DNA of 64,000 nt, taken from the NCBI RefSeq assembly GCF_932276165.1, contig NC_063992.1:8318001-8382000 (forward strand), read 5' to 3'. Under the pieces are notes generated by a model. That model searched no databases. It was not told the origin of the DNA and worked only from the letters and a program-made list of their open reading frames with translations. Shown here piece after piece: positions 34,237 through 44,427 of the stretch (position 1 is the stretch's first letter; each line of letters begins with the position of its first letter). The stretch comes from Plutella xylostella (lineage: Eukaryota > Arthropoda > Insecta > Lepidoptera > Plutellidae). The translations under genes were made by a program, and so were the position numbers.

Positions 34237-34409
34237 GAAGGGGTCATTCTGAACAACTTTGGTTCTACGAGTTTTGCAAATTCGAGAAAAAAATAATCGT
34301 TTTCCATGGTAAAAAGTCACGTGTCCACAAAGTTTCTATGAAAAAGGTTTTTTTTTGTAAATTTTTAAAACTCGTAGAACAAAAGTTCAGAATGAAACCC
34401 TGTCTCACT
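34237..34409. mobile_element. Hairpin MITE inside copy 1
   Basis: GGGTCATTCTGAACAACTTT and GGTTCTACGAGTTTTGCAAA on the left pair with the complement of the right arm. Copy 2 has only a partial counterpart (52670-52712). The centre (34301-34343) holds the shared CACGTG core in inverted orientation. Confidence 0.65.
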
Positions 34410-35380
34410 TGTTTTTACCCGACTGCCGAAGGAGGAGAGTAATGTTTTTCGATTGTATGTATGTTTGTAAGTATATTTTTGGTAGCAGAAAAATATATTT
34501 TATTATTTTTAGGGTTTCGTACCTCAAAAGGAAAAAAGGAACAGTTATAAGATCTCTTTGTTGTCCGTCTGTCTGACTGACTGTCTGTCACCGCCCTTTT
34601 TCTCAGAAACGGGTAAAGATATCAAGCTGATATTTGGCATAGATATGGGGAGTACCCAAAAAAAAAATGGGGTACTCCCTCTCCCATACAAGTAAATTGG
34701 CACTGATATTTTTTCCGGTTATTTTGATGGTGTAGGTAGGGTATCGTTGAATAGGTTTTTTAATATACCTAATAGGTATAAAAAAGGTTAAAATATAATT
34801 ATTTTGCTTTTACCCTTAAATTTGGGGACCACAACATAGACAAATCCTAATTAAAAAAATGATTTCAATAGATGGCGTGATTTTATGTTGGATAACTCAG
34901 AATAAGAAGTGATGATATCTCAGAATAATAATGGTTAATGGTGCTATTCCACTGAGCACCGAAACCAGTGGGACGCTAGTGAAAAGTGGTCATAGAAATG
35001 CACCAGGGTAAACCCTGCTCCTAGAACAATGCATGAGTTTGTGATTTGTGTACGTGCGTGAAAAGCGAGGATGGAAACTTTGAATATTTTCTTGATTTTT
35101 TTATTATTGATGCAATAACATTGAATTTAGTAAACCACTAATCCAGAGAAAACCTAAAATATCTTTCTCTCTCTCTGAAAAACATACTTAATAGCCCAAA
35201 CTCGATGCTTTTAGCTATTAACATCTTTGAAATAAAATTCAATCACCACCGTGTTACTGCCCTCATCAGATCCTCACGAGACCATACCTCAACCAGCACC
35301 ATGAAACTGTGTTTTTGAATCCTTACCTAATGTTCCTACGTATTGTCATCACTTAGATCCATTCGCTATATTCCTGCTCC

Positions 35381-35582
35381 TCATCCCAGGGCCGTGGGGA
35401 CCGGAGGCACGTCAGCTTTTTAAAGACATCAGCATCAGACTAATAGAAGTCTCAAGGGACCCTAGGGCTGGCACTTACCTATCACAAAGGCTAAGCATCG
35501 CTATACAGCGGGGTATCGCGGCCGGGGCGTCTTGGGTACCCTACCCGACAGTGGCAGCGATCTGGCCAGCATCTTCTTTTTA
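35381..35582 (+). pseudogene. C-terminal retroelement protein relic, copy 1
   Basis: The frame reads PGPWGPEARQLFKDIS, then DPRAGTYLSQRLSIAIQRG. I take this as the C-terminal tail of an insect non-LTR retrotransposon protein, a call from memory of the style (QR.S.AIQRGNAASVLGT). After IQRG the copy has a small indel that shifts the frame; the sister relic at 54125-54332 keeps the expected continuation. Copy 3 of the host element lacks this segment, so it was probably an insertion in the common ancestor of copies 1 and 2. Confidence 0.45.
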
Positions 35583-35617
35583 GTTTAATTTTAATTTTAT
35601 ATTAGTTAGTTTTAGTT

Positions 35618-36025
35618 CATCATCATCAGCCAATAATCATCCACTGCTGGACATAGGCCTCTCCCAAGGAGCGCCACAACACTCGGTCCTCGGCCTTCCT
35701 CATCCAACCACTACCCGCCACCCGCCTAAGGTCGTCAGTCCAGCGGGCAGGAGGGCGTCCCACGCTGCGTTTGCCTGTTCGTGGTCTCCACTCGAGAACT
35801 CGTCTACCCCAACGGTTATCGGTTCTTCGGCAGATATGACCAGCCCACTGCCACTTCAGCTTGCATATTTTGACAGCTATGTCGGTAACCTTAGTCCTCT
35901 GACGGATAACCTCATTTCTGATACGATCCATCAGAGAAACCCCAAGCATAGCTCTCTCCATAGCACGCTGAGCGACTTTAAATCGGTGGACCAGTCCTAC
36001 CGTCAGTGTCCACGTCTCTGCACCA
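35618..36025 (-). mobile_element. RTE-type LINE, 5'-truncated, 408 bp, with target duplication
   Basis: The insertion lies on the minus strand, with a (TGATGATGATG) tail just downstream of the stop. TAGTTTTAGTT occurs on both sides (35607-35617 and 36026-36036). Copy 2 of the surrounding element has the uninterrupted site (54345-54365), an empty-site proof of insertion. Only the last part of the LINE protein is present. Confidence 0.9.
35626..35961 (-). CDS. C-terminal part of RTE LINE protein (partial)
   Basis: 111 codons from MERAMLGVSLMDRIRNEVIR to a stop at 35626-35628. The frame continues upstream to the insertion edge near 36025 (YGAETWTLTVGLVHRFKVAQ). Marks of the RTE C-terminus are KLKWQWAGHI, RWGRRVLEWRPR, SVGRPPARWTDDL and the closing LGEAYVQQW. 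The reverse transcriptase and endonuclease domains are missing, so the fragment is inactive. It has no stop or frameshift, and with the clean target duplication this points to a fairly recent insertion. Confidence 0.85.
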   Translation of the reverse strand: MERAMLGVSLMDRIRNEVIRQRTKVTDIAVKICKLKWQWAGHICRRTDNRWGRRVLEWRPRTGKRSVGRPPARWTDDLRRVAGSGWMRKAEDRVLWRSLGEAYVQQWMIIG

Positions 36026-36835
36026 TAGTTTTAGTTAGGCATTAATAATTATAATTTAATCAAGAAGTACCATGTAACTAATAAAAAACATTATCATTTA
36101 ATGTATTGAGTATATTATAAGAATTATACTTCCTCAATTTCAAATCAAATTATGTTGGTGTCATAAAAGTTGAAAAAGTGCAATGACAACCAATGTGCAG
36201 TGATTTTGTGTCTGTACACAATTAGATCGCGAGCTGTCAGTGCTGCCTAAACCGACGTGACCCTTCTTTGGAGGCCAGCGGCCGACTGAGTCAAACGTCG
36301 CTTGTGTTTATGATTTTATAACACAGAAAGCCGCCATAGATATTTGTATGAAGATTTGAGGGAAAAAAATTGCTCAAGTTTGGGATTAATTTACACAAAA
36401 TAGGTGTGTGTTCATTAAAAAACAAGATATTTAGCGCCTAGTCCAAGCATTTATCTTTATAATTTGATAAGAATTATATGAAAATTCTTGATAATTACGA
36501 CACAGTTGTTACAATACGGGAGTGTGATTTACTGGTTTTTCAGATTTAATTTACAGTTATCCATAAGCATTTACTTAAATTCGAATGATTCAGCACCTAG
36601 CTAAACTCTTCGGCTACCTGTGTGATTTTTTTCAAGACTGTAGAGCATCATTTACTACATAATTCTATGACAATGCCAACCCTCGATTCCCTATTGCCGA
36701 CCCTTAAGAAAAGTTTATTACCGACTTATTGACCCATATACCTGAAAATTATAAGTACGGACTACATCGCAGAATTAGGATTATATAAGACAACCTCACT
36801 TCGGTATATAATTATATACATAATTATACAGGGTG

Positions 36836-36968
36836 TCGAAAACGAGCTGCGAGCCGCTGGACTAAGCTGCAGCGAGGCCAAAAGTACAGCCGAAGATAGG
36901 CGGAAGTGGCGGACGTTAGTGGAGACCCTCTGCACCTCTGGAGTGCCATAGGACTGCAACAACAACTA
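36836..36968 (+). pseudogene. LINE 3' end fragment
   Basis: The plus strand reads STAEDRRKWRTLVETLCTSG, VP, stop, then a CAA-rich tail. DRRKWR..V..LC next to the stop is the usual end of RTE/CR1-like LINE proteins. A one-sided TACAGGGTGTCG MITE end lies just to the left (36830-36843). Confidence 0.6.
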
Positions 36969-36971
36969 CAA

Positions 36972-37184
36972 CAGGGTGTTGCAGAAAGGGTATATATCTA
37001 AGCCCGAAACTGAAATCAGAATTTCAAAATTCGCGAAATATTTATTCATTTTCCATAGAAACTTTGTTGGTCACGTGACTTTTTACTATGAAGAATAATA
37101 ATAAAAAAACGCGAATTTTCGGGCTTAGATATACATGCTGCACATGTAGGTTCCGGCTTAGTATACCCTTTTTGCAACACCCTG
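36972..37184. mobile_element. CAGGGTGTTGC MITE (copy A)
   Basis: The left end CAGGGTGTTGCAGAAAGGGT pairs with the right end's complement CAGGGTGTTGCAAAAAGGGT. TA follows on the right. Arms include TATCTAAGCCCGAAA. The hairpin centre at 37051-37090 is the shared CACGTG core. It has lost part of one arm relative to 51612-51876. Confidence 0.8.
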
Positions 37185-37186
37185 TA

Positions 37187-37837
37187 TACTTCTGGCTGAC
37201 GAAACACGATTAAAATTATTTCACGTTACTAAGTACCACATGTGTAGTAAGTACAGTATATGGTTAGTCCTTAACTACACAAAACAGTATTACTTACCTA
37301 CCTACTGAAGCAAACTTTACTATTTTGTGTTTCTATGTAAAGTTAACTGAAACACATCGTTCAGGAATCTGCGTTATCGGAATCGAAACTATGAACAGGT
37401 AGGTAATGGCTCAAAATATGTACCTACCTTATAGTTTGAATAGTTCACGTTGTTAGAATGTGTTCACTTGTCCAGTCGCAAAAAGCCTTCGACGTAAAGT
37501 TCAACTTACACCTTAAGGCTATACCTACATAGCAACAGCCTTAAGAGTATCGATATCGAGTGGGGAAAATAAAAACTCGCACGGTCGTTGAAGACGGCTT
37601 AAAGGATTTTCCACTGAAATAAGAATTTGCTGAATTCGAAGACCTTGTAAATCAGGGCGTGCGAGCAATTTAGTCAAAGTCTGCGCCATTATCGGGGAAC
37701 CTAAACTCGTTTTATTGATTCGGTACCAATTCCAGCAGCCTATAAATATGGGATAATAAAAACTATATTCAATTGAAAATATTGGATACTTAAATTAAGT
37801 ATTGGAACATTGCGACTTTTTTAATTTTAGATATAAC
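37187..37837. other. Unassigned stretch
   Basis: Nothing supportable seen. Confidence 0.35.
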
Positions 37838-38047
37838 GTAAACGCACTGCCTGTAACCATCCACTACGGGACATGAGCCTCCTTCAAGACTGGAGGGTTA
37901 CTACCATAAATTCCATATTTACTGCTGCCTTGGAGAAACTATCTTTAAACAAATATCTGCCACGGCCGGCCGGGGATCGAACCCCGGACCTTGAGCCAAG
38001 CCAAGCCCCAGCAGTCTAGATCACTAACCACGACACCACCGGTCGTC
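37838..38047 (-). mobile_element. tRNA-headed SINE, short copy
   Basis: The minus strand starts GACGACCGGTGGTGTCGTGG with a B-box-like GGTTCGATCCCCGG at 37973-37986, related to the 1156-1428 family. TATAAC lies on both sides (37832-37837 and 38048-38053), a weak 6-bp duplication. The GT tail is absent and the body is shorter. Confidence 0.65.
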
Positions 38048-38053
38048 TATAAC

Positions 38054-41000
38054 AATAACAACATTATCAAGTTGTCAGAGCAATTCCTTGGGACAATGTG
38101 AACGTATTAAAGTCAAGGGTGCAATTTCATAACTTAAGAAGTCTATAACACGTAGATGAAATGAACAAAATCGAACCTCGAGCCTCCAACACGTACTAGC
38201 TATTATGTCTATAGGAAATTCTCCTTCGAACAAGAATGCGTCGCATCTTTGTACCAAGTATTTGCCAGAGCGTATGAAGTTTCTTTGTTGATATCCTTAC
38301 TTCATTATCTAGGTATATTTGATAAGTTAAGTAAATAAAAAATGTTATGGTGGGCATCGTGCATCAATCATATAAAAAAATATATATGAGAGAGACAAAA
38401 AGCGCCAGCTATGTAAGAAGAAGACGTTATTATTATAAATTCTATGTACTTATCTATTCGGTGACTAAAACATTACGAAAAGTATATTTCGTGGTATATA
38501 AACGTTAAAATGACGCTAGGACAAAATTAAATTTATTACTTACATATCCAAGAAAATAAAACGGAATAAGGTGGAATTTGACACCCTACTATATGTAAAT
38601 GTAAATATACATAGGACGTGGACATTTTGTATTCGTATGATTGTTGGCTCATTATGTGGTGGTAAGAAGGACGTAGTGAACTTTTCAAAGTGAGCTTTTT
38701 ACATTCGTCCACCTGCAGTGATCAATCGATCAATCATCTTTGAAAGTCATAGTAATCTTCCTCTGTGCTCAAAAGAAGATGATCCTATTCAGTATTAAAA
38801 ATTACTCTGCAAATGCTAGGTTCACCTTGAATAGATACTTTATCATATTACAGGTAGATTTTAATGGAGTGATTGCTTATTCATTTGACGAGAGAACCAG
38901 AAACGGCCAATCACAGGTCAATTTGCAGCGCTTCACTTAAGCCGTGAGCTCCGCTGATTGCGTTGAAAGAACTCGATTACCATCCGAGTACACTTAAATG
39001 GATAAATTTGTTTAGAGAATATTGCTTCCTGTAATTCATAAAAGTTTAAAGAGGTTGGAATTTTATCGACGAACATACTGAATAGATTTAAACTCATCCA
39101 TTCTAATATTATGAAAAACCAGTACTATAATTATTCGCGGTAAATAAACAAATTACGAGCCAGACCCGCTACCTTACTTAACTAGCACTTAGCAATCAAC
39201 AATTTTTAAGTAGCATCGCTTATCTGTCAAACATACCATCCATACAAGTTACGTCAGATTTGCATCTGGTGCACCGTTTAGTCTTATTTTTATTCCGAGT
39301 CAGGTACTGTCCTCAGTAATGGTAACAACATTAACGTTATGTCTACCTACCACATGACCTCATGTACATTTTATCTCCAAAAAACTAGAGCAGCTATTCG
39401 CGCCAGTGCCTACAGAGTACTAAGCCCGTTACCCAAAATGGTTATTCGAGTGCAAGTGAGTGTCAGAGGGCAGCATGTGTGACGAAGTATCTGGCGCGGC
39501 CTGCTCTTGACAACTTACCACTTGGCACACCACCGTCTCTATGATATATGGCAACAGTAATTGTATTAAATATGTCCCTGCTTTGATTTAGGTTGGGACT
39601 GTGCGTGCTTACTGTTTGCGGTATGAGATATAAATGCAATGTGAGTTAAATAAATATTGTTCGGGGTGCTACAAAAATTGTACTGTAAAACTTTCATTCC
39701 CTCTACTACTCTTCTGAGGAGTCTGGGGCTGACAACAGGCGCTTCCATTCTTTTCTCAACTGCACTGGGGTTCCCTATAAGGCCACATTCGGGATATGAC
39801 TACCAGGTATTCGCAGTGTGCGGCCTAGCCATCGCCATTCTCGCTCATGAGTCATTTGGGAACAAAATTTATAAGAGAACCACTTGAATCTACCATAAAT
39901 GTCAACACTCATTAATTTATTCTAAAAAGACCTGGATAGGCAATTTAAAACAATAAAATTAGGAAAGTAGCAACATCTATTGTCTCAAGTAGAATATGTA
40001 AGCATCGCGATTACCTTAAAACAACAAAGACTCATAAATACTAAAAACTGAATCCAAAAATGAAAATAGAACGGCAAAAATATTCAAATTAACATTTTCA
40101 TGCGGCAATAATTTGTAAACACAAAAAGCAAATGCTATCAAGGTTAAGGTTTCTAATTAAAACTGAAAGTTTTATAATACCTTTAATGAATTTATTACGG
40201 AAAATCATATACCTAAATGTATTAAAACAAATTGTATATTTTATATTTGCTGTATATTAAAACACATTGACTATATCAATAAATATGCCTTGTTTTTCTT
40301 TGGAGATTAAAACAGTGGCTCTATTATTTGGTTTTCGAGTGATTCGATAATTTGTAAGGATACCATTCCTGTCTACAAAATGTATTAAATTCGTCATTTT
40401 TTCTTTCTAAACAACGATAACGTGTAGAAAGCATTGTCACACTAGTTTCAGCTGCAAAAACAATTCTAGAATTCATCGAATCAAAAGATTCTGAGACATT
40501 CTAGTTAGCACATGTAAAAGCCTTAAAATATGAATGAGACACAAGATTATCACCGTCTCCCTCACAAAGCAAAGTTCCCTAACTCCCTTAGGACATAACA
40601 GCTTTAAAGTTGCTATTTGCTTGAAACTACATATTTTGGCTGCAGACTCCTGTAATTGCATTTAACCTATCCGGGTGAACTCTATAACTAAGTAATAGGT
40701 TGCTGAACTCGGAAATGTAATGAAAAGATTAGGTATACTGCGCTCGCAAACTTTGTACTAGTGATTGGGTACTTACTTATTCCTATACGCGTAAATTACA
40801 AAGTGTTCGTTTAATGTATGTTACGTTACGGTGCATTTAACAGTAATCGGATTTTGAATAGCACTGATTATTATAATGATACTAAATTTAATTACAGCAA
40901 CGTACGTACGCATATAATCAGATTTATATTAAATGACGACAATATTCAAATCGTTTGTTTTTGTATTTTCAATGAATAGTACTGTAATTATGTGAAATTA

Positions 41001-42384
41001 CGATAGAACGGAAAAGTGGACTCTGTAGGTATAATGTACCTAATTTTGTGTTGTTTACATTAACAAGGCCCTTGATCTAGAGATGTTGTCACGACATTAC
41101 ATTAACCAAACTATGAGATAATTCCATGGCGCCGCAGATGGCAGCTCGATTATGTACATTTCGCAGCATTCTCTGCCTTGCGGTTTCAGAACGCGCGATA
41201 AGATTTTCAATCTATATTCTGAGCTCTGAGCCGCAATCTCGGCGCCCGCTTGTCGTTTGCGGAATACAACCCTGTTCCGATTTACATAATGACGCCGCAC
41301 GGCCCCGTTTGACACTCGCATTAAATACGATACACGTACAGTTTTTATTCAAATTACTGTCACTTTGATATCATTTGGCCTTTCAAAGCGGATGTTTTGA
41401 ACGTGTTTGTTTATGAGCGGTCGTGATGTGACATGTTTAGCTGTGCTATTTTTTTACGATTGTGTGATTTAAATATGAGTCTTCTTTAGTCTACTGTCGT
41501 GTAACAAGACTGTTTGTTTGTTTGTTTTTAAATAATTTATTTACCTAAAAATATACACCTTTTACCAAATTATTGATATAACAGTTTTGTGGTAGACCAC
41601 GCTCTCATACTTATACATAATGAGTTAAGCATACACAATTGATGTCATGTTAACTTTAATTACTTATATAGAGGGTCGTATCGACGGCTAAATTCATCCC
41701 CCCCATCCTCGTAGCATCGAGTGACGACGGCCCGATAGCGCTGATGTGGCTATTTATATAAATGGCCCGAGCACTCGCGAAGCTAAACATATTCATTGCT
41801 GTCTACCCACTCTATTCCTGGAACTGAAACTAAACTGCAAAGTTTGGATCATAGGATTTCAAACATGACTCATGTTGCAACGCTGCTAAAAGACTTTATT
41901 TTTTTACTCTCTTTCCAGAATGATTTTTAAATATCCAGCTTGAACCTCGCTTTAGCAGTTTATTTTCTCGGCTTGTTTCAAAAAAGCAAGTTTCTAGTGA
42001 AACCCAGTTTCATTAGCTATTTTTGACTACGAGTATAACGCTAACGGCAAAGAGACCTACTTTTTCCCAGGTATTTTTATACCTCCGAAAATAAATTGCT
42101 AGGTAACAGCACACATTTTAATATTTATTATTATCCTAAAAGCAGTATTTAAATTGCCTTTCACACATGATTGAAATTACTTTTACAATTATTCGATGCA
42201 TTTGCTTGTTAAACATGAAAAAATACACAGTTACAAATACAAACGACAGCTTGTTACGACCCTGTCTTTGAGGGCCGGGTAAAAACTCAGGAGTTCAACT
42301 AATAAAACATTGATTATTCCACAAACCACAAAGCTCCCGCGATATCTCCGCTTGGCTCATGCCCGTACCTCGTACGTCTCTGTG
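38054..42384. other. 4.3-kb stretch without identifiable elements
   Basis: This is the longest repeat-poor interval in the window. Short frames exist: 39657-39887 plus, 76 codons, TTG start, with two hydrophobic segments; 41126-41368 plus, 80 codons, in a moderately GC-rich block at 41120-41310. Neither shows a known domain or splice context. If any host exon or regulatory element is in the window, this interval is a reasonable place to look. Confidence 0.3.
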
Positions 42385-42507
42385 GGGTCACTCTATATGA
42401 CGAAAAACTAAGTTTCGAGCGTGCCACGACTCTGCCTTGTTGTATTAACGTGCCGATTGCACAACAGTTCTCGTTCGTTCGTTTTTCGTCAGTATAGAGT
42501 AACACCC
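42385..42507. mobile_element. GGGTCACTC MITE
   Basis: 123 bp. Left end GGGTCACTCTATATGACG, and the right end as complement is GGGTGTTACTCTATACTGAC, slightly diverged. Confidence 0.85.
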
Positions 42508-43336
42508 CTGCGCCGACGTACCGCTCGCATTTATCTTCGGCGCCTCCTTTGGCCCACATAAGTTATATTGACAGTTGTATAATTTTGCACGTTAGCGGAT
42601 AACGCAAGGAATCTTCAGTTGCCCGGATCGAATGATGAATGAGCTCTGTAGCCTCAGCGCACTTAGGTACGCGTATTGTATTGCTGAAGGTCGTTTTATA
42701 CATATTTATCGATGAATTTCCCAAATAAAATGTAGTTCATTTATAAGTTTCATTAATATACTGAATGTATAGGTGCAAAGTACTTATGTGCGATATAAAG
42801 TCTAAGCAGTAAGTTTAAAAGCGATCCGACCGTACCCTACTCCTCATCAACTGATAGAACTAGATAGTGTGGTTTCTGAAAACTAAGACTAAACAGAAAT
42901 ACAGGAGGGAAGCCTCTTTGATGCCAACGTAAATTAATTCCACGTACCACCAGCTTACACATAAGCAGAAGTATACATTGTACCTTTAATACATATACGT
43001 AGGTATGTAAGAGCATTCGGTATACCCCGGAATTCATTAAAATGTATGAGGGAGCAGTTCTTTCTAAATCCTCGAGGCCGATTTGGTATCTCGTGCCGCC
43101 GAATCCGCTCCGGTTTACAAGAGAATCACATCATTCTTACTTTCTTTCTATATTTTCTTAGTCGTCAATTCAGGCCCAATGCGGGAGCAACATTGTTTAT
43201 AATTCCTTAGAGTTATTATATATATATAGATATTTATTGTTTAAATTAAATAAACTAGATTAAGGCATTTTAAAATAATAGCTCATAGGCATACCAAATC
43301 CTATAAAAACGTCTTGTGTAATTAACAATGAAAGTG
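42508..43336. other. Unassigned stretch
   Basis: Nothing supportable apart from a short (AT)n run near 43215. Confidence 0.35.
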
Positions 43337-44427
43337 TATATGTTACTGTAAAAGCCCGAACAACGGTAAATCCTAGGATTTACCAGTAAATCTTAGGATT
43401 TACCAACATGAGTTGGTAAATGTAAGGATTTGTGAAAATAAGTCATTTTTTTCGGGCTTTTACCATTAGAATTTGGTAAATGCTAGGTTTTACCACTGAC
43501 ACCTAGTAAAAGTTGGTTTTGGGAATAAAACAAAGATTAATTATTACCTATTCATTTATTTCAACCAAAAACTTAAATTATTTTCTTTCAGAATGTATAT
43601 TATTTTTTATGAACAGTCATTTTAAAACCTTTAAATCAACATAATTATTTTAACAATGTGTAATAATTATGATTATTGGAAAAAAACTTTATTTTCACTC
43701 ATTCACTGAACGATAATTTAAACACGGAAACCGGAAGTAAAATAACTTTCAAGTAGGTATTATTATTGTTGACGTCGAGTAAAGTAGATTGCAATAATAA
43801 ATATTTCTTAAGTTCGGTTAGTTATAAGTTATCATCATCATCACGACTCATTACGTCCCCACTGCTGGGGCACGGGTCTCCTTCCAATGAAGGAAGGGTT
43901 TCGATCTAGTCCACCACGCTGGCCTAGTGCGGGTTGGTGGACCCCAACACAAGCAAGCTTGTGTTGAGCGAGTTGTCGGGTAAGTGGGCAACCCGACTGT
44001 CAGATGTTTTCAAGCCGCCCGAAGGCCTCTGACTAGGCTTAACGACTGCTGCCGAAGCAGCAACCGGGACCCACGGCTTAACGTGCCGTCCGAAGCACGA
44101 AATCATCCAGAAAAGAACCACATGAAATCGGTCACCCATCAAATGGCTGACCATGCTGGTTGTTGCTAAACCTCAGTGATCAGTTACGATCACTGAAGCC
44201 CGCTCGACTACGGACACTTTGTTCGACTACGGAGGTTATAAATTATAACCTGGCTTTTTCAACATTTACCGTGCCTTAATGTAAATCCTAAGATTTACCA
44301 AGTGAATAGTGGTAAAAGTGCGAATCGCAAAATCTTTCGGGCTTTTACCATTAAGAGTTGGTAAATCTTAGGTTTTACGCGTAAATCTTAGGATTTACCG
44401 TTATTCGGGCTTTTACAGTAACATATA
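43337..44427. mobile_element. Inverted-repeat element with palindromic subterminal repeats
   Basis: The left end TATATGTTACTGTAAAAGCC is exactly complemented at the right end, with pairing through CGAAYAACGGTAAATC. The first arm contains a perfect 20-bp palindrome GGTAAATCCTAGGATTTACC (43365-43384), then AGTAAATCTTAGGATTTACC (43385-43404) and further variants. The right arm has the matching series (44280-44400). The body is about 1.1 kb with no transposase frame. A 5S-headed SINE lies inside. TA duplication (TTA|CTG...CAG|TAA) is possible. The class is unknown. Confidence 0.75.
43832..44225 (-). mobile_element. 5S rRNA-headed SINE (SINE3-like)
   Basis: On the minus strand, 44206-44130 reads GATCACTGAGGTTTAGCAAC and then GCCATTTGATGGGTGACCGA. 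This lines up with the 3' half of 5S rRNA (GATCACCGAA..TTAAGCA and ..TTAGATGGGGGACCGC in insects), which includes the internal control region. The body runs leftwards to a (TGATGATGATG) tail at 43832-43841. The tail resembles that of the RTE LINE at 35618, consistent with mobilisation by RTE machinery. A 3' fragment lies at 33760-33865. Confidence 0.65.

Larger units (their letters stand above)
33883..36703. mobile_element. TTAA-flanked 2.8-kb element, copy 1
   Basis: The element starts GGGCCTGTACAGGGTGACG after ATAA and ends TATTGCCGACCC before TTAA (36704-36707). It is near-identical over most of its length to 52260-55032, and its right 1.4 kb matches the complement of 62572-64000. The two ends share only GGGYC. 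Internal landmarks: a hairpin MITE (34237-34409), a GTCCGTCT-containing block (34500-34620) like the left end of 24802-25412, a LINE-like C-terminal relic (35381-35582), and an RTE insertion (35618-36025). There is no long coding frame. TTAA duplication suggests piggyBac- or Kolobok-like integration, but the short, unequal ends leave the class open. Confidence 0.8.

Noticed and set aside
33883..36703. Assignment of the 2.8-kb element to Harbinger on account of its GGGCCTGT end
   Set aside because: Copy 2 is flanked by TTAA on both sides rather than a 3-bp TWA direct duplication, and the opposite end does not match.
39657..39887. 76-codon frame with two hydrophobic stretches
   Set aside because: Starts with TTG rather than ATG and shows no family resemblance or splice signals; not strong enough to call a gene.
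43984..44169. Short frames on both strands around 43924-44169
   Set aside because: They fall within the 5S-headed SINE body and are not conserved coding.
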